64,000 bases of DNA from Cliona cf. orientalis (lineage: Eukaryota; Porifera; Demospongiae; Clionaida; Clionaidae). Positions 10,501 to 23,045 of the stretch are shown here, one piece after another. Position 1 is the stretch's first letter, and each line of letters starts with the position of its first letter. The position numbers and the translations under genes are program-made. The notes beneath the pieces are model-generated. The model ran no database searches, was not told the DNA's origin, and was given only the letters and a program-made list of their open reading frames with translations. The stretch covers positions 1,984,001 to 2,048,000 of the forward strand of contig OZ005701.1 of NCBI GenBank assembly GCA_963930775.1. The letters are read 5' to 3'.

Positions 10501-13500
10501 CAAAGTGAGTTAGATTAATTTTAATTTTATGTAGACAGTATAGCTAGTCTGTAAAAGGGAGGACCATGCATATTACAGCCATACTCTAGCTACTAGGTAA
10601 TAGCTGCACTAGTTTGTTCTCAGAGACTTCTATATTATTATGATGTGATAACTTTCATATCAACACCTCTTTTCTAGTCCCATCTCCCACTGTGAGAGTT
10701 GTCCCTCATCCCAACACTGCTCAACTTTTCACCACCCAACAACTCAACATAACATGCCACACAGTCCTGCACCCAGCTGTTGACACAGCAGTGGGTGTGG
10801 CTAATACATGGACAGGACCATCTGGAGTAATGTCATCAAGTGGGCATATCACGGTAGTTGGAGTGGCTGGAACAGACTTAGAATTTAATTCTTCTGTCCG
10901 ATTTTCGTCACTTCGATCATCGGATTCTGGCAGCTACACTTGTATCTCTACTGTTTCTCTTTCCTCCTCATACATAGTTAGCAGTACCTCTATTTCAGCA
11001 TCAGTCGTTATTTCTGCAAGTAAGTGCACTCATTGAACCGTAGCCAATATTATTGTTATGTTAGCTAAATGGACTAATATTGCTATAATATCTACTGCAT
11101 ACTCCCCCTAGTACACTCCTGACACTTGGTAGCTATAGAGAAGCATATCCATAAACTATCGGTTGGTTTTTCTACTAGGTCTGAAAACCACCATCGATAT
11201 TGACTACACTCCTCCTGATCAGTATCCTGACTATGCTCCTCCCAACTATCGTGCTGCCTCCTCAGTGACGCTTCGCTGTAGGACACAGGGAGCTTATGGT
11301 AGTGTCAGATACAGGTGGTCATCAACCTGTAGCTCCTGCTTTGCTTCAAGTTCCAGTTCATCATCCATCACCGAAAGCATCCTGAAATCTCGCGACAGCG
11401 GCTACCATACTTGCACAGCTACTGACAATAACGGAAATACAGGAAGTGACAGGATTCAAATGAACATCGTTGGTGAGTTAATAAATAGTGATCAGTGTAA
11501 TTATTATTGATGAATTTTACTATTATAATGTGCTCTGTGCAGGTGCGGGAGTGTATGTGTCACAGACTCAAGGATATGCTGGAAGACAAGCAGCCCAGCC
11601 AAACAATACATATCTCAGTGTCTACTCGGGAACCTATTCTAGTGCTGGCTATTCGTCCACGAGATTTCAGGTCTACTGCTGCTCTAATCGGTCATCTTCA
11701 AGTAACATTGGTTCATTTACAGAACCCTATGGAAGTGTATATACCAGCAACTTTCATCACCTAATCATTGAGAGATATACGTACAGCTCAACCTATGCTG
11801 GGTGTATTCGATTGTACAGTTCTGTATCATACTATTATTCCCTATCCTACAATCCTGGAGTCTACATGTGTAATATTCCAGATTCAAATGGACAAACACA
11901 GAGGGTGAATTTTGCTCTTTTTAATTACAATAGTAAGTTTATTCCCTAATAAAATTAATTAATAAGCAGATTATTATCTTTGAACAATGTTTTAGCTCAG
12001 AGTGTTCCCACAATTTACCGCTTTCGACGTACACGAGTCTCCAGTTCAATTCTCACTCTGACGTGTGAGACTAGGACTGCTCCTCCTGCTGAAATCACAC
12101 TGCAAAGAGATGGAGCTAACCTCACTATCGATGGAAGTATAATTCAAATGACACAAACTGTCACTAATCGACTAAGCTCATACTTCACCAGTACTATATC
12201 CATCAACGATGATCCAGATAATGTTGTTGGGACTTACAGAGTGATTGTAGGAAGTTCTTTTGGACAAACCACAAGTGGCTCTATTACCATGAGGGGTATA
12301 TACCTGCTAAATTATGCTAATTTCAAAGGCTATTAATGCATTATAATATTATGCTAGCAGTTTGGGCCATAAACGAATATTATATATAACAATAAGTAAG
12401 TGGAAGTTTCGATTGCACATCGAAGATTCCGGCTGCAAATATAGTGTTGTCATCAAGTGAATGTAGAGGTCTTTAAAATAATTATGCAATAAAACGCATA
12501 ATTATTACCAGTAGGCTCAGCCCTAATTTCAAACAGTACATAATGCAATGTCTTTCTGTTTGGAAATTCCTGTAGGCATCACAATGTCTTCTAGTGTCAA
12601 CATTGGTACTGTTGGCAGTTTTATAACATTCAGCTGTTCCAGTGATTTGGATCCAGTGAGAATCGAGTGGTATCGGGATAATATTTTCCTGTCTCAGAGA
12701 TACGCTACCAGTGGTTCTGTAACTCTTGGGCCGATCTCCACTGATGATGAGGGAGCTGTGTTCACCTGTAGTGCTATCAGTAACTATGGATCACAAGAGA
12801 GAAATAAAACACTTCAGGTTCGAGGTAAACTCTGAATTTTACTGCGTTATACTAATGATGCACACTTTTATCATGTATGTATTGTATACAGTGCCGGACG
12901 ACTGGGCTACTGTTGAAATCGCCAATCTGATCGAAGGAGATGCTCTTCATCAGCACAACTACTCCCTGATGTGCACTGTACAAGCCATACTGGGAATGAA
13001 CATTACTCCAGAGGTTTACTGGTACAATTCAGATGGAATAGTCATCAAAACAGAAGGACGATTTAAAGTTGACACAGTGCAGGAGAATAGTAGCATTACC
13101 ACCCACACTCTCACCTTCTCCCCTGTGCTTCACGATCAAGATGGAGGAGTGTACTCATGTAGAGCCCAGGTCCGATGAGCATAAATTTCATTTTCAGGGA
13201 GGGGGGGTGGTGTTGAGGGGGTTGTGCCCACTCCATTACCCTTAGTATCCATGTGCATGCCTCATACAAGCTACTACTAGCTACCTAAATTTGCCTGTGC
13301 TGCAGGTGACTGTGCCCTGGATGACCACTCAACCACCAGTCAAGCAAGCTAGCATCAACATTCGTGTAATAAGTAAGGGTTAAAATTTACACCATTATGA
13401 ATCTGCATGCACAACACAAGACTACTTACCTATTCCCGTTCATAGTAAGCCACATGTACAATTACGTATGCATGTAATACACATCTAGCTATAATAATTA

Positions 13501-14175
13501 TTATTAATTTTAGATGCATGGTGGGGCAACCATAAGCAATATTTATCTTATTCTCTTCTACAGCTCAGGCTATGTTTCAGCTGAGAATGGGACCATTAAC
13601 ACATTGCTCAACCTGGGAGGTACAACACTTTAACTCAATCCCACTCTTTGATATGCACTCCTCTCCAATTAAACATTCAGGTCTCAAAAGCTGTAGGTCT
13701 TGAATATTCGATTAAAAAGGACATTGAAAAAGCCTTACGAAACCGCTGCAACTGTGATTTCAGCTCCTCAGCTATTTACTCTGGAGAGTTCAGCTGTCAG
13801 ACTACCACCACAGAGGTAGTTTACCGAGCCATCATCAACGGTTCAAGCGAGTCACGTAAAGCCACTGAACTTGTTGACCTTATCAAGAACTGGCTACAGA
13901 GTGAAGGCACCCTGCTCGATAATAAAATTCGCCTGCGACTCGCCCAAAATTGCTCCCCCCGTATCAAGTCCTTCAGTGAAGAAGAGTGTGGAGGGGATCA
14001 AGATCAGAAAGGTCGTGACCTCAAGGATGGTGGGATGCTGCTTGGTTCAAATTCTTGCTACAGGTTCCAGACTTGTGGTGATACTGGCAACGATAACACA
14101 GTAGGAAGTGGTGATGACCACGGTATGAACGATGATGCTGGAAGTGCTGGTTCCAATGATAGTAATTATGAATAA
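7524..14175 (+). CDS. Ig-A: secreted protein with eleven Ig-like domains and a C-terminal cysteine module
   Basis: Fifteen exons: 7524-7569, 7718-8029, 8381-8710, 8840-9130, 9189-9446, 10199-10504, 10678-11019, 11179-11472, 11543-11932, 11996-12295, 12576-12824, 12892-13169, 13306-13372, 13564-13619, 13681-14175. All phases join, giving 1337 residues. Residues 1-15 plus the next glycine form the signal peptide (MSHTTLGVLMILLIQG). Each following exon encodes one Ig-like domain with B- and F-strand cysteines and motifs such as DSGSYTC: D1 16-119, D2 120-229, D3 230-326, D4 327-412, D5 413-514, D6 515-628, D7 629-726, D8 727-856, D9 857-956, D10 957-1039, D11 1040-1154. D7-D10 resemble D1-D4 in order. 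Residues 1155-1337 form the C-terminal module (YSGEFSCQTTTTEVVYRAII), followed by a D/N/G-rich tail. I see no membrane helix, so secretion is inferred. Unusual: domain 11 is split by an intron that B, C and D lack. Function is not recognised; adhesion or recognition is an inference. Confidence 0.85.
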
Positions 14176-14868
14176 TTTCTGTACTATTATTAGCTATAGC
14201 TAGTAGCTACAGTGAGTTAGTACCAGCAGCTAGCTGATACATTACAGCTACATGTATGGTATATTAAATTTTGCGTTGTTATTTTTTTGAGGCTTAGCTA
14301 GTTGATTTCCTTAATTGGATTTACAAGACTTATTAGTAATGTAAAACTTTTTTCTCTATAAAGTTTGATACAAACTCATGCATTCAAGAATGGCAAGGTA
14401 GCAATAACTAATAATAATTGAGGAGTAAGGATTGAACAAAGATAATGAGGAATACAAATTAAAATTATGGGGTAGATGAATAATAATAATTATAACAATT
14501 AGTGATGAAGTATTATTTTTGAAGGAAGACCTGCTGCAACCATTAATTTATAAATTAAAAATCAATAAGATCAGTATAGCTGGTTTTGACATCAGCAAGT
14601 GGTTAATGATTTGTAATGGCTTGTATATAGCTAACCAGAGTACCACAGTTTAATCAGTCTGATAATTTCAAACAATGTCATACTCCTTTATTTGCATGCA
14701 TGCTGATCATGAGTTCTTAAACATAGTATAGGATGGGACAATAATAATATGAAACGATTACCACATCCCTAGTATAATATTATACCTCCACTGTATAATA
14801 ATAATATTATGGTAAAGGGTCACTGTGTATGTAAGTAGCATACCTAAGTTATGCAATGTTATGTAATA

Positions 14869-15050
14869 CCGTAGATCGGGATATTTTGTAAAATATTTCA
14901 CTTGTAAATTTTTCGTGTAGTCTAATTTTCGCCGCCAGGCTGAACTTGGTATAGGTCGTCATACATTACTCAAATATTTCGCGCGTTTAATTTTCGCCAC
15001 CTAAGCAACTGGCGAAAAAATTTTAACGGTAAAAATTTCCCGATCTACGG
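14869..15050. mobile_element. Short MITE with CCGTAGATCGGG ends
   Basis: Terminal inverted repeats start CCGTAGATCGGGATATTTT and end with the inverse; TA flanks both ends (14867-14868, 15051-15052). The ends resemble those of the two elements in the anoctamin introns (CCGTATAGCGGG) but the interior differs, so it is probably a related subfamily. Confidence 0.75.
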
Positions 15051-15410
15051 TAATAAATTCTTTACAGTGGCACTTGAAACTGAAACAGATGACAAACTTT
15101 AAAGTAATTTAATTCATTATTTTTCCATTATTCACCTGTGTCTGTGCCAAATTTCAGGATTCAATACCGTTACTGGGAAAAATTATATTGCATGCTTGTT
15201 TCAGAAAAGTACATTGCTACTAGGGATTTAATATGCATCATTGAGAAACTTAGAATGGACTGGGGATAATCTAGGGTAGGATATTGGGCATACTACGCGG
15301 CTATATAGTCTGAGCCAGCTTGCTATACTAGACCCTCCTGTGAAAGGATTTGGCAATTACATTAGTGGTCTGTGGGTATCTAGGCATGTGATCTATTGAT
15401 GACTCCATGC

Positions 15411-15418
15411 TATTTAAG
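15411..15418 (+). promoter_or_regulatory. Probable TATA box of Ig-B
   Basis: TATTTAAG lies 139 bp before the Ig-B start codon, inside a block of about 250 bp conserved with the region before Ig-C (same motif there 136 bp upstream of the ATG). Conservation between the two promoters, rather than the motif alone, supports the call. Confidence 0.5.
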
Positions 15419-15549
15419 TCACGGACCAGCTGCACCTCCAAACTTTGCAGTTTTGCAACAGTGACTGAGAGCTTACAACCATAGACCTGCAACTCAAACA
15501 GGTGGGCTGCATATTGGATTGTACAACCTTTAGACACTTGAGTTCTACA

Positions 15550-18500
15550 ATGTCTCACACTACTCTGGGACTCTTGGTGATACTCCTGCTCATTCAAGGT
15601 ATCTATTAATTTTGTTCAGTAACTTTGCTAGCTAATACAGTGATAAACTTATATCAACCTTCTTGAATCAAAAGTAGAAGTAGACAGTATTTTCAAAATA
15701 ATCTTCTACCGTAGGTTATGGAGTAAGCTCATCTGTTCTTGAGGTGTCCATCACTGCTACCTACACCCCTCCATCCACCTTTCTCCGCTCTGCCCCCTAC
15801 TATCGTGCAGCCAGTCCCCTGTCCCTCACCTGTGAGGGTGGTGGCAATAGTGGTGCTTTCTATAGCTGGACATCCAACTGCTCCGGTAGCTGTTTCAGTA
15901 TGGGCCAGTCTACTAGGACCGTCTCAACACGTTATCTAGAGTCGTCTGACTCTGGGGTGCACACATGCACTGTCTATGGAATCAATGGAGAGACGGGTAG
16001 TGCCAGTGTGACTGTCAATGTGGTTGGTAAGTTCAAGTGGCAAGCTGCTCAATTGAAGATTATCTTGCATTGCAAGCATGTATGTACTTGAAGAAGTGAA
16101 TGAGGAAGTCCGTGCATATACCCCTTTCTTGATTTTGTGGGTTAGTATTTAAACATTAATCTTTGTTTCATGCTGAAGCAAAGAAAGCACAGAGTACTGG
16201 CTATTAGGATGTGTGAAATTGTTTAGCTTATACCTGTCGTGTAAATAAGTTATATTTCATGTTAGGTGCTGGTATCCATGTTGCCCATGGCCACGTTGCA
16301 CTCCCAAACAACGGCATCATTTTGACTGGTGCTGGTGGACGAATCAGCGAGTTTCGTTGCATTTCTGGTTCCAGTCGTTCCAACGTCGGTCACCTCTTTG
16401 ACATCAATGAAGTGGACATCACAACATCCAACAGTGATCCTTTCTTCACCCTACGCCATAGTCCTGGAACCGTCCAAGTTAGGAGCATACGTCACCTTCG
16501 CAGCAGTGAGCAAGGTATCTATACCTGTCGCATACCTGATGAGACTGGGACAACTGTCGATGTGAATGTTGGACTCTACCTTAGCAGCAACAATTGTAAG
16601 TTCAGAGGTACTAACTTATTAGCCTTGATAATTGTTTCCAGGCCCACTCCCAGCTATTCATTAATGAAAATTAATGTAGCAAAATAATTGAGAATACCAG
16701 GAAATAATAAAGCTACTAGTTAGGCCAATCAAACTACATTGTTAGTTTCTCGTCCACCCGTTTTTATATTTCTATGCGGGCGGGCGATCATTATTCATTA
16801 TTCATTATTCAATATTATGGCATTTTGAGGGTGTGGTTTCCTGGAACCGCCCAAATAATTAGCAAAAAGAGGTGTGGCTGGTGTTTCAAGACAATAATGA
16901 AGACAGATGCGGTAGGTAGAAACAGACGCGGGAGGTGACGAGAAACTAATATTCAAGTTTGTGTGGCCTTATGTACAGCTATTAAAATCTATTTTCACGC
17001 AGCATTTCTTTCTCAATAATAGTATTGTTGACTCTTTCAAAGATGGAATACAATTCAAATGGTGATGGTACCTACACAATCACTTGTACCTCCACTGGGG
17101 CTCCGCCCACTGATGTGGTGTGGATGAGAAATAATCTTGATTTGACAAATTCAGACAAGTACATACCATCCCAGAGGATAGTCGATAGAGCTTCGTCTAC
17201 TTACGACAATGTGCTCACCATCAAGGGAAGCTATGAGGATGCAGTGGGTGATTACATCTGCAACATTTCCAACTACCTCAGCTATACATCCACGAAAAAG
17301 ACAGTTGATGGTAATTGTTTGTAATTCTTTACCACACTAATTTGCAGCTAGCTTTAGCTCTCTCTCTCATTCTGTTCTTTCTCCCTCTTTTCTTTCCTCC
17401 CTCCTCTTACTCTTTGTTCATCTCTCTCCCTTTCAGCTCTCCAAGTGACTGGCTATGAAAGTCCCATTGTTATTGGATTGAGTGGAACTCTTCACTGTTC
17501 CACCATCCTCAATGTTACCTCAATCAAGTGGTACCTAACAGCAACCAACAGTGTTCTTGAGAGCAGTTCATCATCGAGTGTGGAGTTCAAAATGATGCCC
17601 AATTCTGCTGGCCTGAATGGTACACGCTATACATGCAAAGCTGAGACTGCAAGTGGAGAAATTTACAGCAAAACTGTGGATATTCTAGTAAAAGGTACCA
17701 AAATACTGTCACCATAGTAAGGTGGATAACGGGGAATACCTATAGTAAAGGAAATATTGTAACAGTTGCACTTTCTCCAGAAGTTGTATAGTCTGCTAGC
17801 CTATGTGAACTGACCTATTATCAGTGATTGGTAGATAATTTCTTCATAGAGGTGAGGGAGTAGAGTGCATGTAAATTGCTATCCAACTCTTGATTGGTCT
17901 CCACACATTTCTTAGATGCAACACCATGCAGCATGGTTAATACTTATCTACACCTGTTTGCATAAAACACATCAAAGCTATCTAGCTAACATGTAGCTGA
18001 GCAGATGTCTATAGTGTGCAAATAAACACTTAGCTAGCATAATAGTACAAAAGTCTTTACAATATGCATTAGCACTAGCTACTAACACTACTGTCCCCAT
18101 TGTCATAGAAATCAATCCTGGATTGTCTTCAAGTTAGCTCCATGGAGTCTTTGATTCTAGTTTCCCTTTGTCTCTAATGTGTCCTGCTATTTCTTTCCAT
18201 TGTTCTCTTAGTTCACCTCTACAGCCTGGTACTGCTCCAGTTGCCTCCTTTCTTATCTAAGTTTGTTCCTCTCACTTGTGGGTAAAATGGGTGAGGACTA
18301 GTCACGCATACAACACCAGCATGCATTGTTAACACACCTACGACTCCATCTCCATGGCTGCCATCACCGCTGCATCCACAGAACATAACGTACAAACCTT
18401 TATTTACACAAAAGTAAAAAAATAATCAATAGAAACTACTAGTGGTCCATGCAGGAGGGTGCACACAGAGCAAATTCCAAAGTTCACTATGGGGTCATAA

Positions 18501-21500
18501 ATGGGTGAAATCCAGTCACACATGCAACACCAGCATGGCTAGCACTTATCTACACCTATTTATACAAAACACATCAAAGCTATAAATAACATGTAGCTGA
18601 GCAGATGTCCATAGTGTACTGACCATTCAACATTTATTATACTACTAGAAATAAAAATTAATATTTTTAAGGACCTGCTGGTGTTTCTGCACCTCAAACA
18701 GCTTCCAATCTAGATTATTTATCACAACTAGAGAATGATGCTTTACCATTGTTGCAAACTAGGGTGTGCTATGTGCCTCATATATAATTTCAGAGTATGC
18801 ACCCCTCACTACAATTCCTGTACATGTACCTTATGAAACCACAATGGGTGTATTCATGAGTAGATAAGGATTCTGGGCATGGCTGTAATTTACTGCAAGT
18901 TGGTAATACTTGGTAATAATATCACATGTATATGCACCCTAAAAACATATGCACAGAGCTGAACAACAGGGTGTCAATAGAGGGTCCCTCGAACCCTTTA
19001 AGAGCTGGTGGCTCCTACACTCTCACTTGTAATGCTACTGCTGACATCACTCCTGTGGTGAGGTGGACTGATCCTAGTGGCAACTCAGTGGAAACAGGAG
19101 AGGGAATATCTGTCACTGGTCCTTTAGTGTCTGGTGATACAACCATTCTTCAGTTAACATTTGACTACCTTCGTACCTCTCAGACCGGAACCTATTCCTG
19201 CCTCTCCATCGTTGACACACCAACATCGGTACAGAGAGATGTTAGAGATGTTATTGTTCAGAGTGAGTTGATCTACATGTAGCTAGCACATTTATAGTTA
19301 TAGCTATTTAATATATTATTATTATTATGGACTGTATACCTGCAAAAACAGTGAAAGTTGGATCTCTTGAAAATATCCGTTATGTGGTACTGGAATAGTC
19401 CAGTTGCCAGAAAGTTAATTATCGTATTCGCTCGATCAGACGCCACTCTCAAACAGTCGCTGCACCTCCAGAAGTGCTTAACAAAAATTAATAGTTGCGA
19501 CTTTCAAATAGTAGCTGTGCCATGCCTATTATTTATTGAGTAACACGTGCGCACGTGAACATGCCTCATGACACGTTCTCGGTGCATAGCAGGTAGCTAC
19601 AACAAAGGTGAAATAAAATGAAGATTCTCTCTATGGAAAACTTATTAAAACTGTTGGGTACAATTTGCTGACGTTTCAACTAGATGCTCTAGTAATCCTC
19701 AAGTCATTCAGAGAAAATTCACAGAGGAGGAAGAAAACTTTTTCTCTGGCAAGTTAATAAGTTCTCCACAGAGAATCTTTGTTTATTTCATGCGGATGGC
19801 AACTGACAGCGATATTATCACTACATACAACAAAAGTATTTAGCAGTCTTCTAGAATAAGCAATGTTGACATATTAAATCTAAAGTACAATACAAGCAGC
19901 CATATATCAGGTTTTTTCTCCGCATCTGCGATTTATTATATAGCTACGTTGAGAGGAAGAGCCTGGTGTGAGCCTCATTAATCACTTTGTCGTTTCCATT
20001 CCAGTTCCTCAGCCTACAGTGAGAGTCGTCCCTCACCCCAACACCACTCAACACTTCACCACCCAACAGCTCAACATAACATGCCACACAATACTGCACC
20101 CAGCTGTTGACACAGCTGTGGGTGTGGCTAACACATGGTCGGGACCGTCCGGAGTGATGTCATCGGACGGGCACATCACTGTAGTCGGAGTGGCTGGGAC
20201 AGATTTGGAGTTCAATTCTGCTCTCCGCTTTTCATCTCTACGATCGTCGGATTCTGGGTCTTACACTTGCTTCTCAACTGTTTCACTGGTCTCCTCCTAC
20301 ATTGCCAGTGGTGATACTGTTTCTGCTTCGATCACCGTAACTGCCAGTGAGTGGGTAACTGTCTATGTGACACAAAAATGCTTATGACAATGTTATAATA
20401 GTACGTACACTATGTAATCCCTCACCTAGACTTTCATATGTACAATCATGATAATAGTATACACTTGCTCTCTGTAATAATTTTATACTGATTATAGGTC
20501 TGAAGACTACAATTGACATTCATTACACTCCTCCTGATCAGTACCCTGACTATGCTCCTCCCAACTATCGTGCTGCCTCCTCAGTGACCCTTCGCTGTAG
20601 GACAGAGGGAGCCTCGGGTAGTGTCAGCTACAGGTGGTCGTCAACCTGTAGTTCCTGCTTTGCTTCCAACTCTTATTCTTCCTCTATATCTGAAAGTATT
20701 CTCAAGTATCGCGATAGTGGTGTTCATACATGTACGACTACAGATAGCATTGGAAACACGGGGAATAACAGCACACGTATGAACATTGTTGGTAAGTCGG
20801 CACACTACGCAGCTTGAAAATCATATTCTATAATATATTTACTACAGGTGCAGGAATATATGTTTCGTTTAGTCGAGGTTATGCTGGAAGACAGGCTGCA
20901 CAACCTAACAATACCTTCATCAATATTGACTCATATCCAGCCAGTAGCTACCAGCGTGTATTTCTTTACTGCTGCTCAAACTCCAGTTCTAGCAATGTGG
21001 GTTCATTCACAGAACCATCTGGAAGCACATACTACAGCAACTTTAACAACCTCTACGTTCAGAGGTATGGTAGCGGCTCAACGTATACTGGATGCATAAG
21101 AATGGAGGGTTCAAGAAATCGTTGGAGTTATTTAAGTTACAACCAAGGAATGTATACCTGCAATATTCCAGACAGCTATGGGCAGACACAAGCTGTGAAT
21201 TTTGCCCTATATGCAGAAACCAGTAAGTACTGTACACTTAATTCTATGAACATGATACCATCATTCCAATTTTTGTTTTCTTATACAGCTCGCGATGTCC
21301 CAACAATCTATAGCTTTGGGCACACACGGAGCTCCAATTCCATTCTGTCGTTCACCTTTGAGACCAGGACAGCTCCTCCAACTGATGTTATATTGCAAAG
21401 GAATGACTTGAACCTCACTATCGATGGAAGCACTATTCAGATGACTCAAACGATTACAAATAGATATAACACATACTATAATAATATTATATCCATTCAC

Positions 21501-23045
21501 AATGATCCAGATAACGTTATAGGCGACTATACTATTGTGGTGGGGAACTCTGTTGGGGAAAACACCAGTGACACAATTTCAATAGAAGGTAAGAATGCAG
21601 TAATAAGAGTTGCTACGTAACTACTTTTAATAAAATTAATTAGGTATCATGATGACATCGACTGCTGATATTGGCACTGTTGGTCGCACTATCACATTCA
21701 ACTGTTCTAGTGATTTGGATCCAGTGAGAATTGAATGGTACAGAGATGACAGGCTATTATCACAAACCAACTCAATTAGTGGCACTGTTGTTCTTGGATT
21801 AATCTCAACTGACGATGAGGGAGCAGTGTATACCTGTCGTGTCATTGGTCGCCATGGATCACAAGAGAGAAACAAGATACTGGAGGTCAAAGGTAGACAT
21901 AAAAGTGTATATATATAATGATACCAGATGGAGATATAACTATCTCAAATGTTCTTTTAGTACCAGACGACTGGAGTAGTATTGAGATCACTGCCAATGG
22001 AGACGCTCTTCATCAGCGCAACCATACTTTGACGTGCACCGTGCGAGCCATACAGGGAATGAACATCGCTCCACAAGTTGAGTGGTACTACCCAAATGGC
22101 TCAAAAGTTGAAGCGGGTGTGCGAATTAAAACGCGTGCCGTGGAAACTAGTGGAACTGTCACTTCACTCACTCTCACGTTCTCCCCTGCTCTGCATGATG
22201 ATGGAGGTGTGTATTTGTGCAGAGCCCAGGTCACTATACCCTGGATGACCACTCAGCCTCCAGTCAAGCAAGCAAGGGTCAACATGCTTGTGATAAGTAA
22301 GCCATTAGTATAATATGATAAAGATACAGTGTTGAATTGATCACAAAACCAGCGACTATTACCTCCCTCCTTCTCTTATCAGCTCAAGCACTGTTCCAAC
22401 TAAGGATGGGACCTCTGACGCACTGCTCTAATTGGGAGGTATTTGTTCTCAAGATATCTTAATAAGTCTGTAATCAATCATGTTATGGACAATTGTGAAG
22501 CCATGCATAAAGTTTACGATCATTCCTATTCCTCTCCTGTTCAATTTTAGGTTACAAAAGCTATAGACCTTGAAATCTCGATTGCAAATGACATCGAACG
22601 AGCCTTACGAAACCGCTGCAGCTGTCATTTCAGGTCCTCGGCTATATACAATGGAGAGTTCAGCTGTCAGACTACAACCACAGAGGTAGTTTACCGAGCC
22701 ATCATTAATGGTTCAAGCGAGTCACGTAAAGCTACTGAACTTGTTGACCTTATGGAGAACTGGCTACAGAGTGAAGGCACCCTGCTCTATAACAAAATCC
22801 GCCTGCGACTCGCCCAAAATTGCTCCCTCCGTATCGAGTCCTTCAGTGAAGAGGAGTGTGGAGGTGATCAAGATAGGAAAGGTCGTGACCTCAAGGATGG
22901 TGGGATGCTGCTTGGTTCAAATACTTGCTACAGGTTCCAGTCTTGTGGTGATGCTGGCAATGATAATACAGTAGGAAGTGGTGATGACCACGGTATGAAC
23001 GATAATGCTGAAAGTGCCGGTTTCAAGAATAGTAATAAAGAATAA
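15550..23045 (+). CDS. Ig-B: secreted protein with eleven Ig-like domains and a C-terminal cysteine module
   Basis: Fourteen exons: 15550-15598, 15715-16026, 16266-16595, 17023-17310, 17437-17694, 18957-19262, 20005-20346, 20498-20791, 20848-21222, 21289-21588, 21644-21892, 21961-22296, 22383-22438, 22551-23045; total 1329 residues. Signal peptide MSHTTLGLLVILLLIQG. Exon lengths match Ig-C exactly for the first thirteen exons, and the proteins look almost identical, so B and C are a recent tandem pair. Domain 11 is one exon here (intact CRAQVTIPWMTTQPP), unlike Ig-A. Domain 9 has lost the B-strand cysteine (SFTFETRTAPP) and has no F-strand cysteine (DYTIVVGNS). Domain 1 holds the extra pair CSGSC and domain 7 CSSC. 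Introns 5 (1262 bp) and 6 (742 bp) are long and hold repeats; intron 3 carries a B-only insertion. The C-terminal tail is D/N-rich. Role unknown; see Ig-A. Confidence 0.87.
16742..16949. mobile_element. Short insertion in Ig-B intron 3, absent from Ig-C
   Basis: Bounded by inverted TTAGTTTCTCGTC / GACGAGAAACTAA. The matching Ig-C intron (24833-25050) is about 209 bp shorter, nearly this element's length (208 bp). No coding capacity. It is likely to have arrived after the B/C duplication. Confidence 0.6.
17918..18622 (+). repeat. Two direct copies of a ~100-bp segment in Ig-B intron 5
   Basis: The segment from gcaacaccatgcagcatgg to gagcagatgtctatagtgt (about 17918-18019) returns with few changes at about 18523-18621. 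The copies are some 605 bp apart. No coding capacity; this intron is the longest in the cluster. Confidence 0.65.
19423..19595. repeat. Dispersed repeat, copy 1 (Ig-B intron 6)
   Basis: Starts near tattcgctcgatcagacgcc and is matched in the same orientation by 56473-56633, diverged but collinear up to a shared tagcaggta. Family not recognised. Confidence 0.6.

Larger units (their letters stand above)
14176..15549. other. Intergenic region, Ig-A to Ig-B
   Basis: No gene seen. AT-rich with ATAATAATAAT runs, one short MITE (14869-15050), and from about 15300 the Ig-B upstream block that is conserved with the region before Ig-C. Confidence 0.6.
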
